In this document: in pieces, positions 53,202-62,909 of the stretch
Numbering within the stretch: position 1 is the first letter of the stretch
Layout: each line of letters starts with the position of its first letter
Assembly: GCA_963841325.1 (NCBI GenBank)
Contig: CAWJBZ010000004.1
Span: forward strand, 62,001 to 126,000
DNA length: 64,000 bases
From: CAVPPA01 sp963841325
GTDB taxonomy: Bacteria > Patescibacteriota > Saccharimonadia > Saccharimonadales > UBA4665
Direction: 5' to 3'
The notes under the pieces: model-generated
What the model was told of the DNA's origin: nothing
What the model saw: the letters and a program-made list of their open reading frames with translations, nothing else
Database searches by the model: none
Position numbers and translations under genes: made by a program

Positions 53202-53336
53202 AATTACTCGATCTCCATTTAATATTCACAAACTAACTACAACACCCCTTTATTATAATCGGAATAAAAGAGATAGTTAACTAATTACTCGATTAATTCT
53301 GAAGATAATCTGCAAAGGTTAATATTGAACTTTAGA

Positions 53337-54050
53337 TTATGATTTCATGCCTACTTGAAGTCCGGGCTGTAATGCTGACCCATCTGGGGTAGTTAGACCC
53401 TCCCCCTTGGTTATGCCAAAAGCGTATAAACTCAGACCCTCAATATTACCAGGAGCACCTTTGCCCCCTTGGGAATGCAATCCTACCGACAATACGAAAT
53501 TTTTATTGTTATAAGGTACAAATTCATATTCACCGCGCTCTACGGATTGAACAATAACTTCGAAACTACCATCAGCAGCTGTACTCTGCATCCCAATGTA
53601 ACCATCAACCAGGAAATCACCATTACGATCGGGTTTAGAGCCACTAACAGTTGATAGAATAATTGGTGCTTCAATATAGGCCATAGCACGGGGGTCAGCA
53701 GGCTTACCGTTTTTCCCTAAAGGCTCAAGAACGCCATTTAGGATTGTAACTGTAACCGTTGACTCAGGGTTGCTATTGAACAATTGAGTAAATTCCTCAG
53801 CCTGTTGGTTGGCTTGCTGGTAATTCAGAACAGCTTCTTGGGCACGGTCATTTTCAGACTGGTTCAGGGATCTGACGTTTTGCTCCAATGAGTTAATCTG
53901 TCTACCTTGACTAACGATTGTCTCGCTAGCTAGCCCAGCACCAGCGCCCAGTAATGCAACACTGGCCACACCAGCAAGTAACTTTCGGGGTATGCTTCGA
54001 CGGTGGTTAGGTTTTGATTCTGTATTTATTTGTTTTGGTTGTTCTTTCAT
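53337..54050 (-). CDS. Membrane-anchored protein with coiled coil
   Basis: A 237-residue protein. A basic N-terminus is followed by a helix at about 26-43 (LLAGVASVALLGAGAGLA), then a coiled coil at about 48-90 (QGRQINSLEQNVRSLNQSENDRAQEAV), then a beta-rich outside domain with several Gly and Asp. No family was recognised. It is probably anchored outside the cell. It is a single gene, about 110 bases beyond the glycosyltransferase at 54161. Confidence 0.7.
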   Translation of the reverse strand: MKEQPKQINTESKPNHRRSIPRKLLAGVASVALLGAGAGLASETIVSQGRQINSLEQNVRSLNQSENDRAQEAVLNYQQANQQAEEFTQLFNSNPESTVTVTILNGVLEPLGKNGKPADPRAMAYIEAPIILSTVSGSKPDRNGDFLVDGYIGMQSTAADGSFEVIVQSVERGEYEFVPYNNKNFVLSVGLHSQGGKGAPGNIEGLSLYAFGITKGEGLTTPDGSALQPGLQVGMKS

Positions 54051-54160
54051 AATGAGAGTATAGTAGCATAAACATTATTAAATAGCAAGTTTATGTAATT
54101 CGATAAATAATATTGTCTGTTAGAACGTCCTTAAAAGCTAGTATCATAACCTCTAATAGA

Positions 54161-55266
54161 TTAGATTTCACCCAGTACTTGCCGGTAAATATCTAGAGTC
54201 TGTTCGGCCATCCGTTTCCAAGAATATTTCCGGACCTGTTTATGTCCAGCGTCAATCAACCTTTCACGCGTATCAGATCGGGTCAATACCGCCCTTATAG
54301 CTTTAACCATGGCTTCGGTATCGAGAGGATCAAAATAATAAGCCGCTTCGCCAAATATTTCCGGTAGGCTAGTGGCATTACTGCTAACTAACAGGTGCAC
54401 CATGAGCCATGGCTTCTAATCCAGGCAGGCCGAAGCCTTCAGAAAGAGACGGGAAAATATAGGCAGCTGTCTGCTCATACAACCAACGCAACTGTCCATC
54501 ACTAACCCGTCCAGTAAAATGGACATCTGGTATACCTTTTTGTTCAACTTCATGAGCGTGGTGTTTATAAAGGCTATCACGTCTACCGGCTAGCACCAAA
54601 TGTAGTTCAGGCATATCCGCTTTAAGCTGTGAATAAGCTTCAATTAATCGTTCCAAATTCTTATGCGGGTTAGGTCGGCCGATATACATAATGAATTTAG
54701 TATTAACCAAATCCTCGATTGGCTCAGCCGGGGCCTCAATTGGCTCAGCTGCCTCGTAGGTAACGGTTATTTTCCGACTGTTCAGACGTATTGCCCGAGC
54801 CACGTCATCTTTCACATATTCTGACGGGACAATAATTGCTTTTGACTTATGGGCAGCGATATAGTTAACCCACCGATAAACTCGTTGTTTAACCCTGAAT
54901 ACAAAACTGGTTTTTAGAAGGGTTATTAAAGCGCAGGGTTGTCAGGTCGTGCATAGTAGTTACGACTTTGCCTTGATACAAAATCGGTTGCTGGACCATG
55001 GTGAAGTGTGTCAGATTAGGACCAAGCTTAATCAGTTGTCCGAAAATTCCAATTTGCTCACCGAAAGTAAATTCTTTATAACGACAGGACATCTTAGTAA
55101 AACGTTTGCTCTTTGGCTCCCAGATGTCCATATCTTTTGGTTTGAGCAGAACCACATAACGATGCGATAAATCGGTATCGATTTCCTGCAGGTAATTCAG
55201 TAAGTTTTTAACATACGTTCCTGTTGAGGTATTCAGTTCACGCGCATCGATAACTATTTTTTTCAT
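54161..55266 (-). pseudogene. Family 4 (GT-B) glycosyltransferase, two frame breaks
   Basis: A GT4 enzyme of about 367 residues if repaired. The N-terminal part has MKKIVIDARELNTSTGTYV. The C-terminal GT-B domain has FIMYIGRPNPHKNLERLIEAY, FPSLSEGFGLPGLEAMAHG and an SSNATSLPEIFGEAAYYFDP end region, with the family EX7E-type motif. The frame breaks at the A-run (minus-strand TTTT) near 54903 and near 54385-54392, each matching one extra base. As it stands it gives three fragments. Its start overlaps the next glycosyltransferase stop by 4 bases (ATGA), so they are an operon. Confidence 0.85.
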
Positions 55267-56279
55267 TTCTTTCCCCTTAAGTGCCACCACCAGGAGCGCA
55301 ATTTACGTAAATTATGGGCATTTGGTGGCAAATCATGAGTAAGCATACTACTAATGTATGAGCTACTAACGGTTCTTTGTGATTGAATGGCATGTCGTTC
55401 ACGCAACTTCTTGGGTATTTTTCGTAAGCTAACCGCTAGACCTTTGAACGCCGACCAGGCATGACCACGCAGAATAGCCCGGCCAAAGAACATTGTATAA
55501 GCCAGCAGAAACCGAGACCAGACTGTAAACAATAACCCCCTTGGTACATCCTTAATCACCAACCAAGGTAAGTTTTTGATTGTTTGGTAGGTTGTAAATC
55601 CTTTAACCCGACTACTACTAGCGCCAATCTGATGATATGCCAGGGCTTCGGGTGCATAACGTACTTTCCAGCCTGCCAGTTGAGCCCGGAAACTGATATC
55701 GATATCTTCGTAGTAGGCAAAAAAGTCCTCATCAAATAACCCAATCTCCTCGAGCATTTTAGCTCGGTAAGCGCTAGCTCCGCCACTGGCTGCAAAAATA
55801 TTAGCTCGGTGATCATATTTAGAGCTGACTGGCTCCCGCCGACCGCGAGGGTAGGGCAGCCCCCAGATCGTGTACTGATCCCCCGTGCTATCGAGGTGGA
55901 CTTTATCGGCATGCGCCAGTTTGCATGTAACAATACCCACTTCAGTATGATCGTCAAGAACAGCAATTAAGTTTTTGAGCCAGTGTTTGTCTGCATAAGC
56001 ATCGTTATTAAGTAGAGCTACATAGTCGAAATGTCTTCGTATTGCTTCTCTGATGCCGCAGTTAGCACCACTCGCAAAGCCGAGATTCACCTGGTTCACA
56101 ATCAACTGTACTTGGGGGTAGTTTTCTCGTAGGTATTCTAATGAACCATCAGTCGAACCATTCTCAACCACAAAAACACTGCAGCGTAAACTTTGAGCTA
56201 ATAACGAATCCAAGCAGGACCTTAATACGTCTTTTCCGTTCCAGTTGAGTACAATTACAGCTACGTCATTCATCGACAT
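55263..56279 (-). CDS. Family 2 glycosyltransferase, WbbL-like
   Basis: A 338-residue GT-A enzyme. Seen: AVIVLNWNGKDVLRSCLDSLLAQ at the start, VVENGSTDGSLEYL, ALLNNDAYADKHWL (the DxD-like site as NNDA) and EDFFAYYEDIDISFRAQLAGWKV, typical of rhamnosyltransferase-like enzymes. Two hydrophobic segments near residue 250 suggest membrane contact. Candidate starts are ATG at 56279, ATG at 56273 and a GTG at 56294; the spacing of AGGTG favours the middle ones. It diverges from the exporter genes across 34 bases. Confidence 0.9.
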   Translation of the reverse strand: MSMNDVAVIVLNWNGKDVLRSCLDSLLAQSLRCSVFVVENGSTDGSLEYLRENYPQVQLIVNQVNLGFASGANCGIREAIRRHFDYVALLNNDAYADKHWLKNLIAVLDDHTEVGIVTCKLAHADKVHLDSTGDQYTIWGLPYPRGRREPVSSKYDHRANIFAASGGASAYRAKMLEEIGLFDEDFFAYYEDIDISFRAQLAGWKVRYAPEALAYHQIGASSSRVKGFTTYQTIKNLPWLVIKDVPRGLLFTVWSRFLLAYTMFFGRAILRGHAWSAFKGLAVSLRKIPKKLRERHAIQSQRTVSSSYISSMLTHDLPPNAHNLRKLRSWWWHLRGKK

Positions 56280-56295
56280 ATAAACATTCTTCACC

Positions 56296-56301
56296 TATAA
56301 T
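56296..56301 (+). promoter_or_regulatory. Possible -10 of the exporter operon, very short leader
   Basis: TATAAT lies 12 bases before the permease ATG at 56314, so the transcript would have only about six leader bases. No clear -35 was seen. The divergent glycosyltransferase start is at 56279, so both promoters are packed into this gap. Confidence 0.45.
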
Positions 56302-56313
56302 ACGCTATAACAA

Positions 56314-57117
56314 ATGTTTAAGCGTATCTTCTCTAAGCGCAATCGTGTGCTGCTCGCCGAATTGGTCCGGACTGACTTCAAGATTGCGTTACCAAGGCTC
56401 TGTGCTGGGCTATGTGTGGTCACTGCTAAGGCCTATTGTTATTTTCAATTTTGTATTTGGTATTTATAAAATTTCTAAAAGTTAATTATGATGTTCCACA
56501 TAGTGCGGTTTATCTGTTGGTTGGAATAATTCTATGGAATTTCTTTCTTGAAGTCACCGCAGGATCATTAAGCTCGATTGTGGCACGGGGTGATCTAATA
56601 CGTAAAATTAGTATCCCACGATGGATAATTGTTATATCAAGCAGTCTATCCGGCCGTTATAAGTTTACTTTTGAATTTTATTGTTATAGCTATCTTCATG
56701 ATTCTTAATCACGTTAGTGTGTCAATTGATATCCTTTGGTTACCATTGATCCTAGCTGAAATATACGTTTTCGCACTAGGTTTGGCGCTCTTCTTGTCGG
56801 CGGCTTTCGTCCGATACCGGGATATAAGCTATATCTGGGAGGTTATCTGTCAAGCGTTGTTTTATCTGACGCCGCTGCTTTACCCAGTGTCCAGGCTCAA
56901 GTGGCCAATTATAAAGGAAGTTTTATTTATGAGTCCTCTGACACAGGCCGTTCAGTCTGCAAGGTATGTAATAGTGACTCACAGGACCTATGTTTTAACC
57001 GATGTTTCCCGCTCAGTTTTCGTTAGGGCGATACCCTTTTTCATACTTATAGCAGTGCTCATTATCGGTATTAGTTATTTCCGAAAAAGAGCTAAGACTT
57101 TTGCGGAGGATCTTTAA
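56314..57117 (+). pseudogene. Wzm-type ABC polysaccharide exporter permease, three frame breaks
   Basis: If repaired, a permease of about 267 residues with six helices: MFKRIFSKRNRVLLAELVRTDFK, a YDVPHSAVYLLVGIILWNFFLE stretch, RGDLIRKISIPRWIIVISSSLS, and FLSAAFVRYRDISYIWEVICQ, the ABC-2 type exporter signature region. The frame shifts at about 56396, 56460-56467 and 56652-56655, all compatible with one extra base. Genes of this kind export O-antigen or teichoic-acid-like glycans with the ATPase that follows. As sequenced no full-length permease can be made. Confidence 0.82.
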
Positions 57118-57119
57118 AT

Positions 57120-58269
57120 ATGGACAGCATTGCAATTAAAGTTGTTGGGGTTAACAAGACATTTAAATTACCGCACGAAAAACAATCTTCGCTTAAAGGA
57201 GTGGTTATAAATGTATTTAAGGGTGGCAACCGATCATACGAGAAGCAGCAAGCCCTTAAAGATATTAATTTTGAGGTAAAAGAAGGCGATTTTTTTGGCA
57301 TAGTTGGTCGTAACGGAAGCGGTAAAAGCACTTTACTAAAACTTTTAGCGGGTATATATTCACCCGACTCAAGGCAGCATACAAATAAATGGCAAACTAA
57401 CGCCGTTTATTGAACTAGGTGTTGGTTTTAATCCAGAGTTGACCGGTCGTGAAAATATATTCTTAAATGGGGCCCTGCTAGGCTTTAATCGCAATGAAGT
57501 AAAGGCTATGTATAACGATATTGTCGAGTTTGCCGAGCTAGAACATTTCATGGAGCAAAAACTCAAAAACTATTCATCCGGCATGCAGGTAAGATTAGCT
57601 TTTTCGATTGCCATTAGAGCTAGAAGCGACATTCTTTTACTCGATGAGGTTTTAGCCGTTGGCGATGCTGCGTTCCAGCAAAAATGTTTCAACTACTTTG
57701 AAGACCTCAAGCAGCAGAAAAAAACCGTGGTGTTTGTATCACATGACATGAGTGCCATAAGAAGATTTTGCAATAGTGCCATATATCTCAATAGCGGTAA
57801 GTTGACAATGTATGGTAAACCATCCAAAATCGCCGATGAGTACGTTGATGAAAATATCGAAAGCGCCCATAAATCAAAAAATAATAAGGACGAAGTACCT
57901 AGCCCATATCGGGTTAGTACAAAAATTACCGAGCGAACAGACGATAAACTTCTGTTAAAAACATCATATCAGTCAGACAACCAAGACGAGATGTATGTCG
58001 GGATTTCTGTGATAAAAGATGGGTTATCTGTCGCAGAGATTAATTCATTACCGTTAGTTAAATTGCGCGGCAATGGCCTCACCGCTTATACTCTTGATAC
58101 TAGTATTTTTAATGGCGGGGTCTACTACGTAACTACGGCACTATTTCGCCTGGAAAATCGTGAGTTATTATGTGTAGACAAAGACCAGTGTGAGTTTGTG
58201 ATAAAACAGCAAGATGATACCAGGGGTGGCGCTCTCAAGTTATCAAATACATGGGAACACGTTAAGTAA
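57120..58269 (+). CDS. Wzt-type ABC exporter ATPase, one frame break
   Basis: An ATPase of about 382 residues if repaired. The first fragment (57120-57413) holds Walker A GRNGSGKST; the second (57439-58269) the signature YSSGMQVRLAFSIAIR, Walker B ILLLDEVLAVGD and the H-loop VFVSHDMS. A C-terminal domain of about 130 residues resembles Wzt-type substrate recognition. The break near 57370-57373 fits one extra A. It starts 2 bases after the permease. The separate fragments lack either Walker A or the rest. Confidence 0.88.
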
Positions 58270-58279
58270 CAACCAAGCA

Positions 58280-59378
58280 ATGAGCTTAAGTAAATCCATG
58301 CAATCACCTGAAAGAATTAACGTTACAAAGGTCTTTCTGCCACCCATAGATGAATACCGGTCGTACTTAAATCAAATATGGAGGACTCATCAACTTACCA
58401 ATCAAGGGCCGCTTTTATTGGAGTTTGAGAGGCAAGTTATTGAGTATCTTGATGTCCCAAACCTCCATTTCGTTAACAATGGCACAATGGCTCTACAACT
58501 AGCGCTGAGAGCCCTTAACATCAATGACGGCGAAGTTATTACCACACCCTTTTCTTATGTTGCCACCACTTCATCTATCCTTTGGGAAAACTGCTCCCCA
58601 AAGTTTGTCGACATCGATCCAGAAACGCTCTGCTTAGATGCCGATAAAATCGAAGCAGCTATAACTCGAAAGACTAAAGCCATTATGCCGGTTCACGTAT
58701 TCGGTCACCCTTGTGATGTAGAAAAAATTGGGTTAATAGCTAAAAAACATAACCTTAAAGTAATTTACGATGGGGCACACGCCTTTGGCGTTAAATACCA
58801 GGGTAGGTCACTACTTGATTATGGCGATATCTCGGTTTGCAGCTTTCACGCCACCAAACTATTCCACACCATTGAAGGTGGTTGTCTGATAACCAAAAAT
58901 AAAAAGACCAGTAACAATATCGAACTAATGAAACGATTTGGGCATAATGGCGACGACCACTACATGCTAGGCATTAACGGGAAGGCCACTGAATTCCAGG
59001 CCGCCATGGGGCTATGTAACCTTAAGTATGTCGATAGTATAATCCAGCACCGAAAAAAACTGGTGAACCTTTACGACAAGCTATTAAACCAACCCCGTAA
59101 AATGATAGCGAGAAAAGGCACTGAGCATAACTATTCCTACTACCCGATAGTATTTGGAGATGAAAATAAACTTCTGAAAGTTATAAAACGGCTCAATAAG
59201 GAAAATATTTTTCCCAGAAGATATTTCTTTCCATCGCTTAATACATTGCCCTACTTAAGTAGCTACCAAGCTTGCCCGATTTCCGAAGACATATGCAAAA
59301 CGGATACTTTGCTTACCGCTTTATTTTGGGCTAGGGGAAGATAACGTACGAAGGGTTTGTGAGGCAGTCAACGGATGA
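58280..59378 (+). CDS. DegT/DnrJ/EryC1 sugar aminotransferase, one frame break
   Basis: A PLP-dependent sugar aminotransferase of about 365 residues. Seen: NGTMALQLALRAL, TTPFSYVATTSSI, YDGAHAFGVKY and SFHATKLFHTIEGG with the PLP Lys. The frame stops at 59344; a +1 shift at the AAAA of 59297-59300 restores the family end LPLYFGLGEDNVRRVCEAV and a stop at 59376-59378 that overlaps the next gene (ATGA). It makes amino sugars for the glycan exported by the neighbours. The upstream in-frame start (58214) overlaps the ATPase and is unlikely. Confidence 0.9.
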
Positions 59379-59986
59379 TTAAAAAATCACTTAAGAGTAA
59401 TTTTAATAGCCAGTTACTAAAGGTTCTCAGGAAAAAGCACAAAGTTAAACTCAACATTGGTTGCGGCACTGATTATAAAGATGGCTGGATAAACATTGAT
59501 AATAATTCTGACAATAATATTGAAAAATTAGATTTAAATTGGGACTTAAGAACTCCTCTACCATTCCATGACGATAGTATTGACTTTATATTTAACGAAC
59601 ATTTTATTGAACATCTTTCTGTCGAGGAGTCTAAAAATGCAATCAAAGATTTTATGAGAACATTAAAACCTGGTGGAGTATTAAGGATTGCAATGCCAGA
59701 CCTTGAAGCTGTAGTTCAAATGTATAACGACCCTGAGTGGGAAAATAAACCATTTATTAGAAGATTTAACCTTGAGTTTGTAAAAACCCGAGCAGAAATG
59801 TTGAACATGAATTTTAGCTGGTGGGGGCATAAATGGCTCTATGACTGGGAAGAACTAGACAGACGATTGAAGGATCTAGGTTGTAATAATGTAAAAAAGT
59901 GTAAATTGGGTCAGAGCAAGCATAAAGAACTACAAAACTTGGAAACTAGAAAAGAGTCAACATTAATAGCAGAGGTTAGTAAATGA
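59375..59986 (+). CDS. SAM-dependent methyltransferase
   Basis: A 203-residue class I methyltransferase. Seen: KLNIGCGTDYKDGWINID (motif I), SIDFIFNEHFIEHLS and LKPGGVLRIAMPDLEAV (motif III-IV). It sits in the glycan operon with 4-base overlaps on both sides. A sugar or glycan methyltransferase is the likely role; substrate unknown. From here to the window end the sequence is visibly AT-rich. Confidence 0.85.
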   Translation: MIKKSLKSNFNSQLLKVLRKKHKVKLNIGCGTDYKDGWINIDNNSDNNIEKLDLNWDLRTPLPFHDDSIDFIFNEHFIEHLSVEESKNAIKDFMRTLKPGGVLRIAMPDLEAVVQMYNDPEWENKPFIRRFNLEFVKTRAEMLNMNFSWWGHKWLYDWEELDRRLKDLGCNNVKKCKLGQSKHKELQNLETRKESTLIAEVSK

Positions 59987-60678
59987 CTAAGATTGCTATT
60001 ATGCAACCGTACTTTTTCCCATATATAGGCTATTTTCAATTAATTCAGTCTGTAGACAAATTCATATTCTATGATGACGTGAATTTTATTAAAAACGGTT
60101 GGATAAATCGAAATCGTATACTTCTAAATGATGAGCCACACTACATAACAGTTCAGCTCAAAGAAGCTAGCCCTTTTGAAAAAATATCTAACATAAAATT
60201 TTCTGATAACCGAGCAAAACTAAAAAAAACAATCGAGCAGACTTATAAAAAAGCTCTGAGTTTCAACAGTGCTTGGCCGATAGTGGAAGGTTGTTTAGAC
60301 TTAGCAACAGACAATATAAGTAGGTTGGCAATCTATTCAGTTAAAGAGACATGTAAATATTTGAATATAAATACGGTGTTTGAGGTTAGTAGCGAGAATT
60401 ATAATGACATAAGCTCACTTAGCGGAGCAGAACGTATAATTGAAATATGTAGAAGGAATAGTGCTAATCAATACATTAATCCAATTGGGGGGACGGAGCT
60501 ATATGATAAAGACGATTTTGATAAAGCTGGTATACAACTGAATTTTATCAAAACGCACGATATTAAATATGACCAAAACACCGATAGTTTTATGCCGAAC
60601 CTATCAATTATTGATGTCATGATGTTTAATGCTCCTCAAGACATCGTTACAATGTTACAAGACTATGAACTCATCTAA
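59983..60678 (+). CDS. WbqC-like family protein
   Basis: A 231-residue WbqC-family protein. MQPYFFPYIGYFQLIQSVDKFIFYDDVNF and NGWINRNRILLN at the start are hallmark. Members occur in O-antigen and surface-sugar clusters, often with methyltransferases and aminotransferases; the reaction is not established. It overlaps the gene before by 4 bases and the gene after by 14. Confidence 0.9.
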   Translation: MTKIAIMQPYFFPYIGYFQLIQSVDKFIFYDDVNFIKNGWINRNRILLNDEPHYITVQLKEASPFEKISNIKFSDNRAKLKKTIEQTYKKALSFNSAWPIVEGCLDLATDNISRLAIYSVKETCKYLNINTVFEVSSENYNDISSLSGAERIIEICRRNSANQYINPIGGTELYDKDDFDKAGIQLNFIKTHDIKYDQNTDSFMPNLSIIDVMMFNAPQDIVTMLQDYELI

Positions 60679-61621
60679 ATTTATCGGAGGCTACTTTGAA
60701 TTGGAACTGCAAAATAGCGGTTTCATGCATTCTAATGCCATATTGCTAAATAGCGGTAGAAACTGTTTTGAATATATTTTGCAAACTAACCGACCAACAC
60801 ACGTATACATACCAAAGTATATCTGTGATGTTATGATAGAGCCCCTAAATAAGCTTAAAGTTCCATACTCATTTTATTCTATAGATGAAAACTTAGAAAT
60901 TGATAAGAATGTGCAACTTAAAAAAAATGAACTTATTGTCTATGTAAATTATTTTGGGATTAAAGATGGGTATGGTAACTTATTAGGCAAAAAGTATGGC
61001 AACAAACTAGTTTTAGATAACAGCCAAGCGCTCTATACCAAACCAATTAAAAGTAGTCACACTTTTTATAGCCCCCGCAAGTTTTTTGGTTTGCCAGATG
61101 GTGGCTTTTTATATACCAACAAAAAATTAGTCGAGGATCTACCAGTCGGCATATCATATCAACGCTTTTCTCATCTAATTAAAAGAATAGACGTTGATGC
61201 AGATAAAGCTTATAAGGATTTTACCTCGAATGAAGGCAGTCTAAGTGATCAGCCAATCATGCAGATGTCACTTCTAACAAGAAGTATTTTAGGCAATATT
61301 GATTTTGAAACAGCTAGACAAAAGAGATTGGCAAACTTTGATTTTTTACACAAGGGACTAAAGGATAATAATAGATTACAAATTGATCTAAACAGTTTTA
61401 GTTGCCCCATGGTTTACCCATACTTGACGAGGGATAGTATGCTCCGACAAAAACTAATTAGAGATAATATATTCATAGCTACTTACTGGCCCAATGTTTT
61501 GAATTGGAGCAATCGAGGAGAAACAGAGTATAAACTTGCAAAAGGCATTCTGCCTTTACCAATAGATCAAAGGTATGGCATTAAGGAAATGGTAAGAATC
61601 TTGCGGGCAATAAATGATTAA
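60665..61621 (+). CDS. DegT-like aminotransferase-fold protein
   Basis: A 318-residue PLP-fold protein. Seen: IYVNYFGIKDGYGNL-type region near residue 100 (LIVYVNYFGIKDGYGN), KLVLDNSQALYT and FYSPRKFFGLPDGG, with a Lys at the position that binds PLP. It is shorter and more divergent than the DegT protein at 58280 and may be a different sugar aminotransferase or a non-catalytic relative. The ATG at 60665 was chosen since it fits the family better than the upstream frame. It overlaps the next gene by 8 bases. Confidence 0.75.
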   Translation: MNSSKFIGGYFELELQNSGFMHSNAILLNSGRNCFEYILQTNRPTHVYIPKYICDVMIEPLNKLKVPYSFYSIDENLEIDKNVQLKKNELIVYVNYFGIKDGYGNLLGKKYGNKLVLDNSQALYTKPIKSSHTFYSPRKFFGLPDGGFLYTNKKLVEDLPVGISYQRFSHLIKRIDVDADKAYKDFTSNEGSLSDQPIMQMSLLTRSILGNIDFETARQKRLANFDFLHKGLKDNNRLQIDLNSFSCPMVYPYLTRDSMLRQKLIRDNIFIATYWPNVLNWSNRGETEYKLAKGILPLPIDQRYGIKEMVRILRAIND

Positions 61622-62897
61622 GCCAATAAACGTTTTAATCTTCCCTGCTGGAGAAATTAACTCTGTGGAGCTACATGATGCACTTTCAACCTGCGTAAAC
61701 ATTAAGTTATATGGCGGTTCTTCAGTTGATAGGCACGGCCCCTATATTTTTAAAAACTATATCAGTGGTATACCCTTCATTGGCGAAGAATCGTTTTTTG
61801 AAAAATTTAACAAAGTGCTGGCGGATTACAAAATCGATGTGATTTTCCCGACTCACGATACAGTGACCACTTTTTTTACAGCCAATCAGGATAAAATTAA
61901 TGCCAAGATAATTGCTGCCGATAAAACAACTGCTGAAATATGCCGAGACAAACAAAGAGTTTACGATTTGTTTTCAGACTGCAAGTTCAACCCAGTTATA
62001 TATAAAAATGATTTTAAAAATATACCTCTGCCCGTATTTATTAAACCCCGGATCGGCCAAGGATCAGTTGGTGCAAAAAAAATCACCAAGCGAGCTGAGC
62101 TTAAAAATTTAAGCTTTGATGACTTTGTTGTCTCCGAATACTTACCGGGCGAAGAATATACTGTCGACTGTTTAACTGATAAGAAAGGAAAATTAGCAGT
62201 TGTTTCACCTCGATCGCGGGATCGCATATTGGCAGGTGTGTCTGTAAGTGGTGAGAATAGGCAAGCAACCAACGAGATCCAAATGATTGCCGAAAGTATT
62301 AATAAGCGCCTATCCTTCATGGGGCTATGGTTTTTTCAGGTTAAAAAAGATAATTCAGGTAAGTTTAAACTTCTCGAGATATCAACTCGCTGCGCAGGTG
62401 CAATGTGTCTAACTCGAGCCAGAGGTGCAAATCTACCATTGCTTAGCGTTTATGTAGCATTAGGTTATGATATCACCGTAATTTTAAACCCCTATGATAT
62501 TAAAATGGATCGAACTTTGATAAGCCGCTACAAGATTGATTACGAGTTTGATAATGTCTATTTTGACTTTGATGATACTTTAATAATTGATGGCAAAGTA
62601 CATCTTTATTCGATAATGTTTTTATACCAGTGCAGGAATTTTGGGAAGAAGATATTCTTACTTACCAAACACACCAATGATATAAACCAGACACTACAAA
62701 GTTATGCTATCGACAAGAATCTTTTTGCGGATGTTATTCACCTTACAAAAGATGATCTAAAGGTAGAGAAAATCCAACCAACCAAATCGATTTTTATTGA
62801 TAACCTCTTCCAAGAACGACAATTTGTACACGATAAATTAGGTATACCGGTCTTTGATGTTGATATGCTCGAGGTTTTAATAGACTGGCGAGTTTAG
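61614..62897 (+). CDS. ATP-grasp ligase fused to HAD domain
   Basis: A 427-residue two-domain protein. Residues 1-310 are an ATP-grasp ligase like carbamoyl-phosphate-synthase-type or PylC-like enzymes (VFIKPRIGQGSVGAKKI, DFVVSEYLPGEEYTVDC, LLEISTRCAG). Residues 320-425 are a HAD domain with motif I YFDFDDTL and a late SIFIDNLFQERQ as motif IV. ATP-grasp enzymes join acids to amines, so this may attach an acid to an amino sugar made by the neighbours, with the HAD part removing a phosphate. Inference. Confidence 0.85.
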   Translation: MIKPINVLIFPAGEINSVELHDALSTCVNIKLYGGSSVDRHGPYIFKNYISGIPFIGEESFFEKFNKVLADYKIDVIFPTHDTVTTFFTANQDKINAKIIAADKTTAEICRDKQRVYDLFSDCKFNPVIYKNDFKNIPLPVFIKPRIGQGSVGAKKITKRAELKNLSFDDFVVSEYLPGEEYTVDCLTDKKGKLAVVSPRSRDRILAGVSVSGENRQATNEIQMIAESINKRLSFMGLWFFQVKKDNSGKFKLLEISTRCAGAMCLTRARGANLPLLSVYVALGYDITVILNPYDIKMDRTLISRYKIDYEFDNVYFDFDDTLIIDGKVHLYSIMFLYQCRNFGKKIFLLTKHTNDINQTLQSYAIDKNLFADVIHLTKDDLKVEKIQPTKSIFIDNLFQERQFVHDKLGIPVFDVDMLEVLIDWRV

Positions 62898-62909
62898 GGA
62901 GGAATTATC

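Noticed and set aside
54161..59378. Programmed +1 frameshifting as cause of the many breaks
   Set aside because: The sites share no slippery motif or stop context, and the three breaks in one permease would make full product very rare. Error or decay is simpler.
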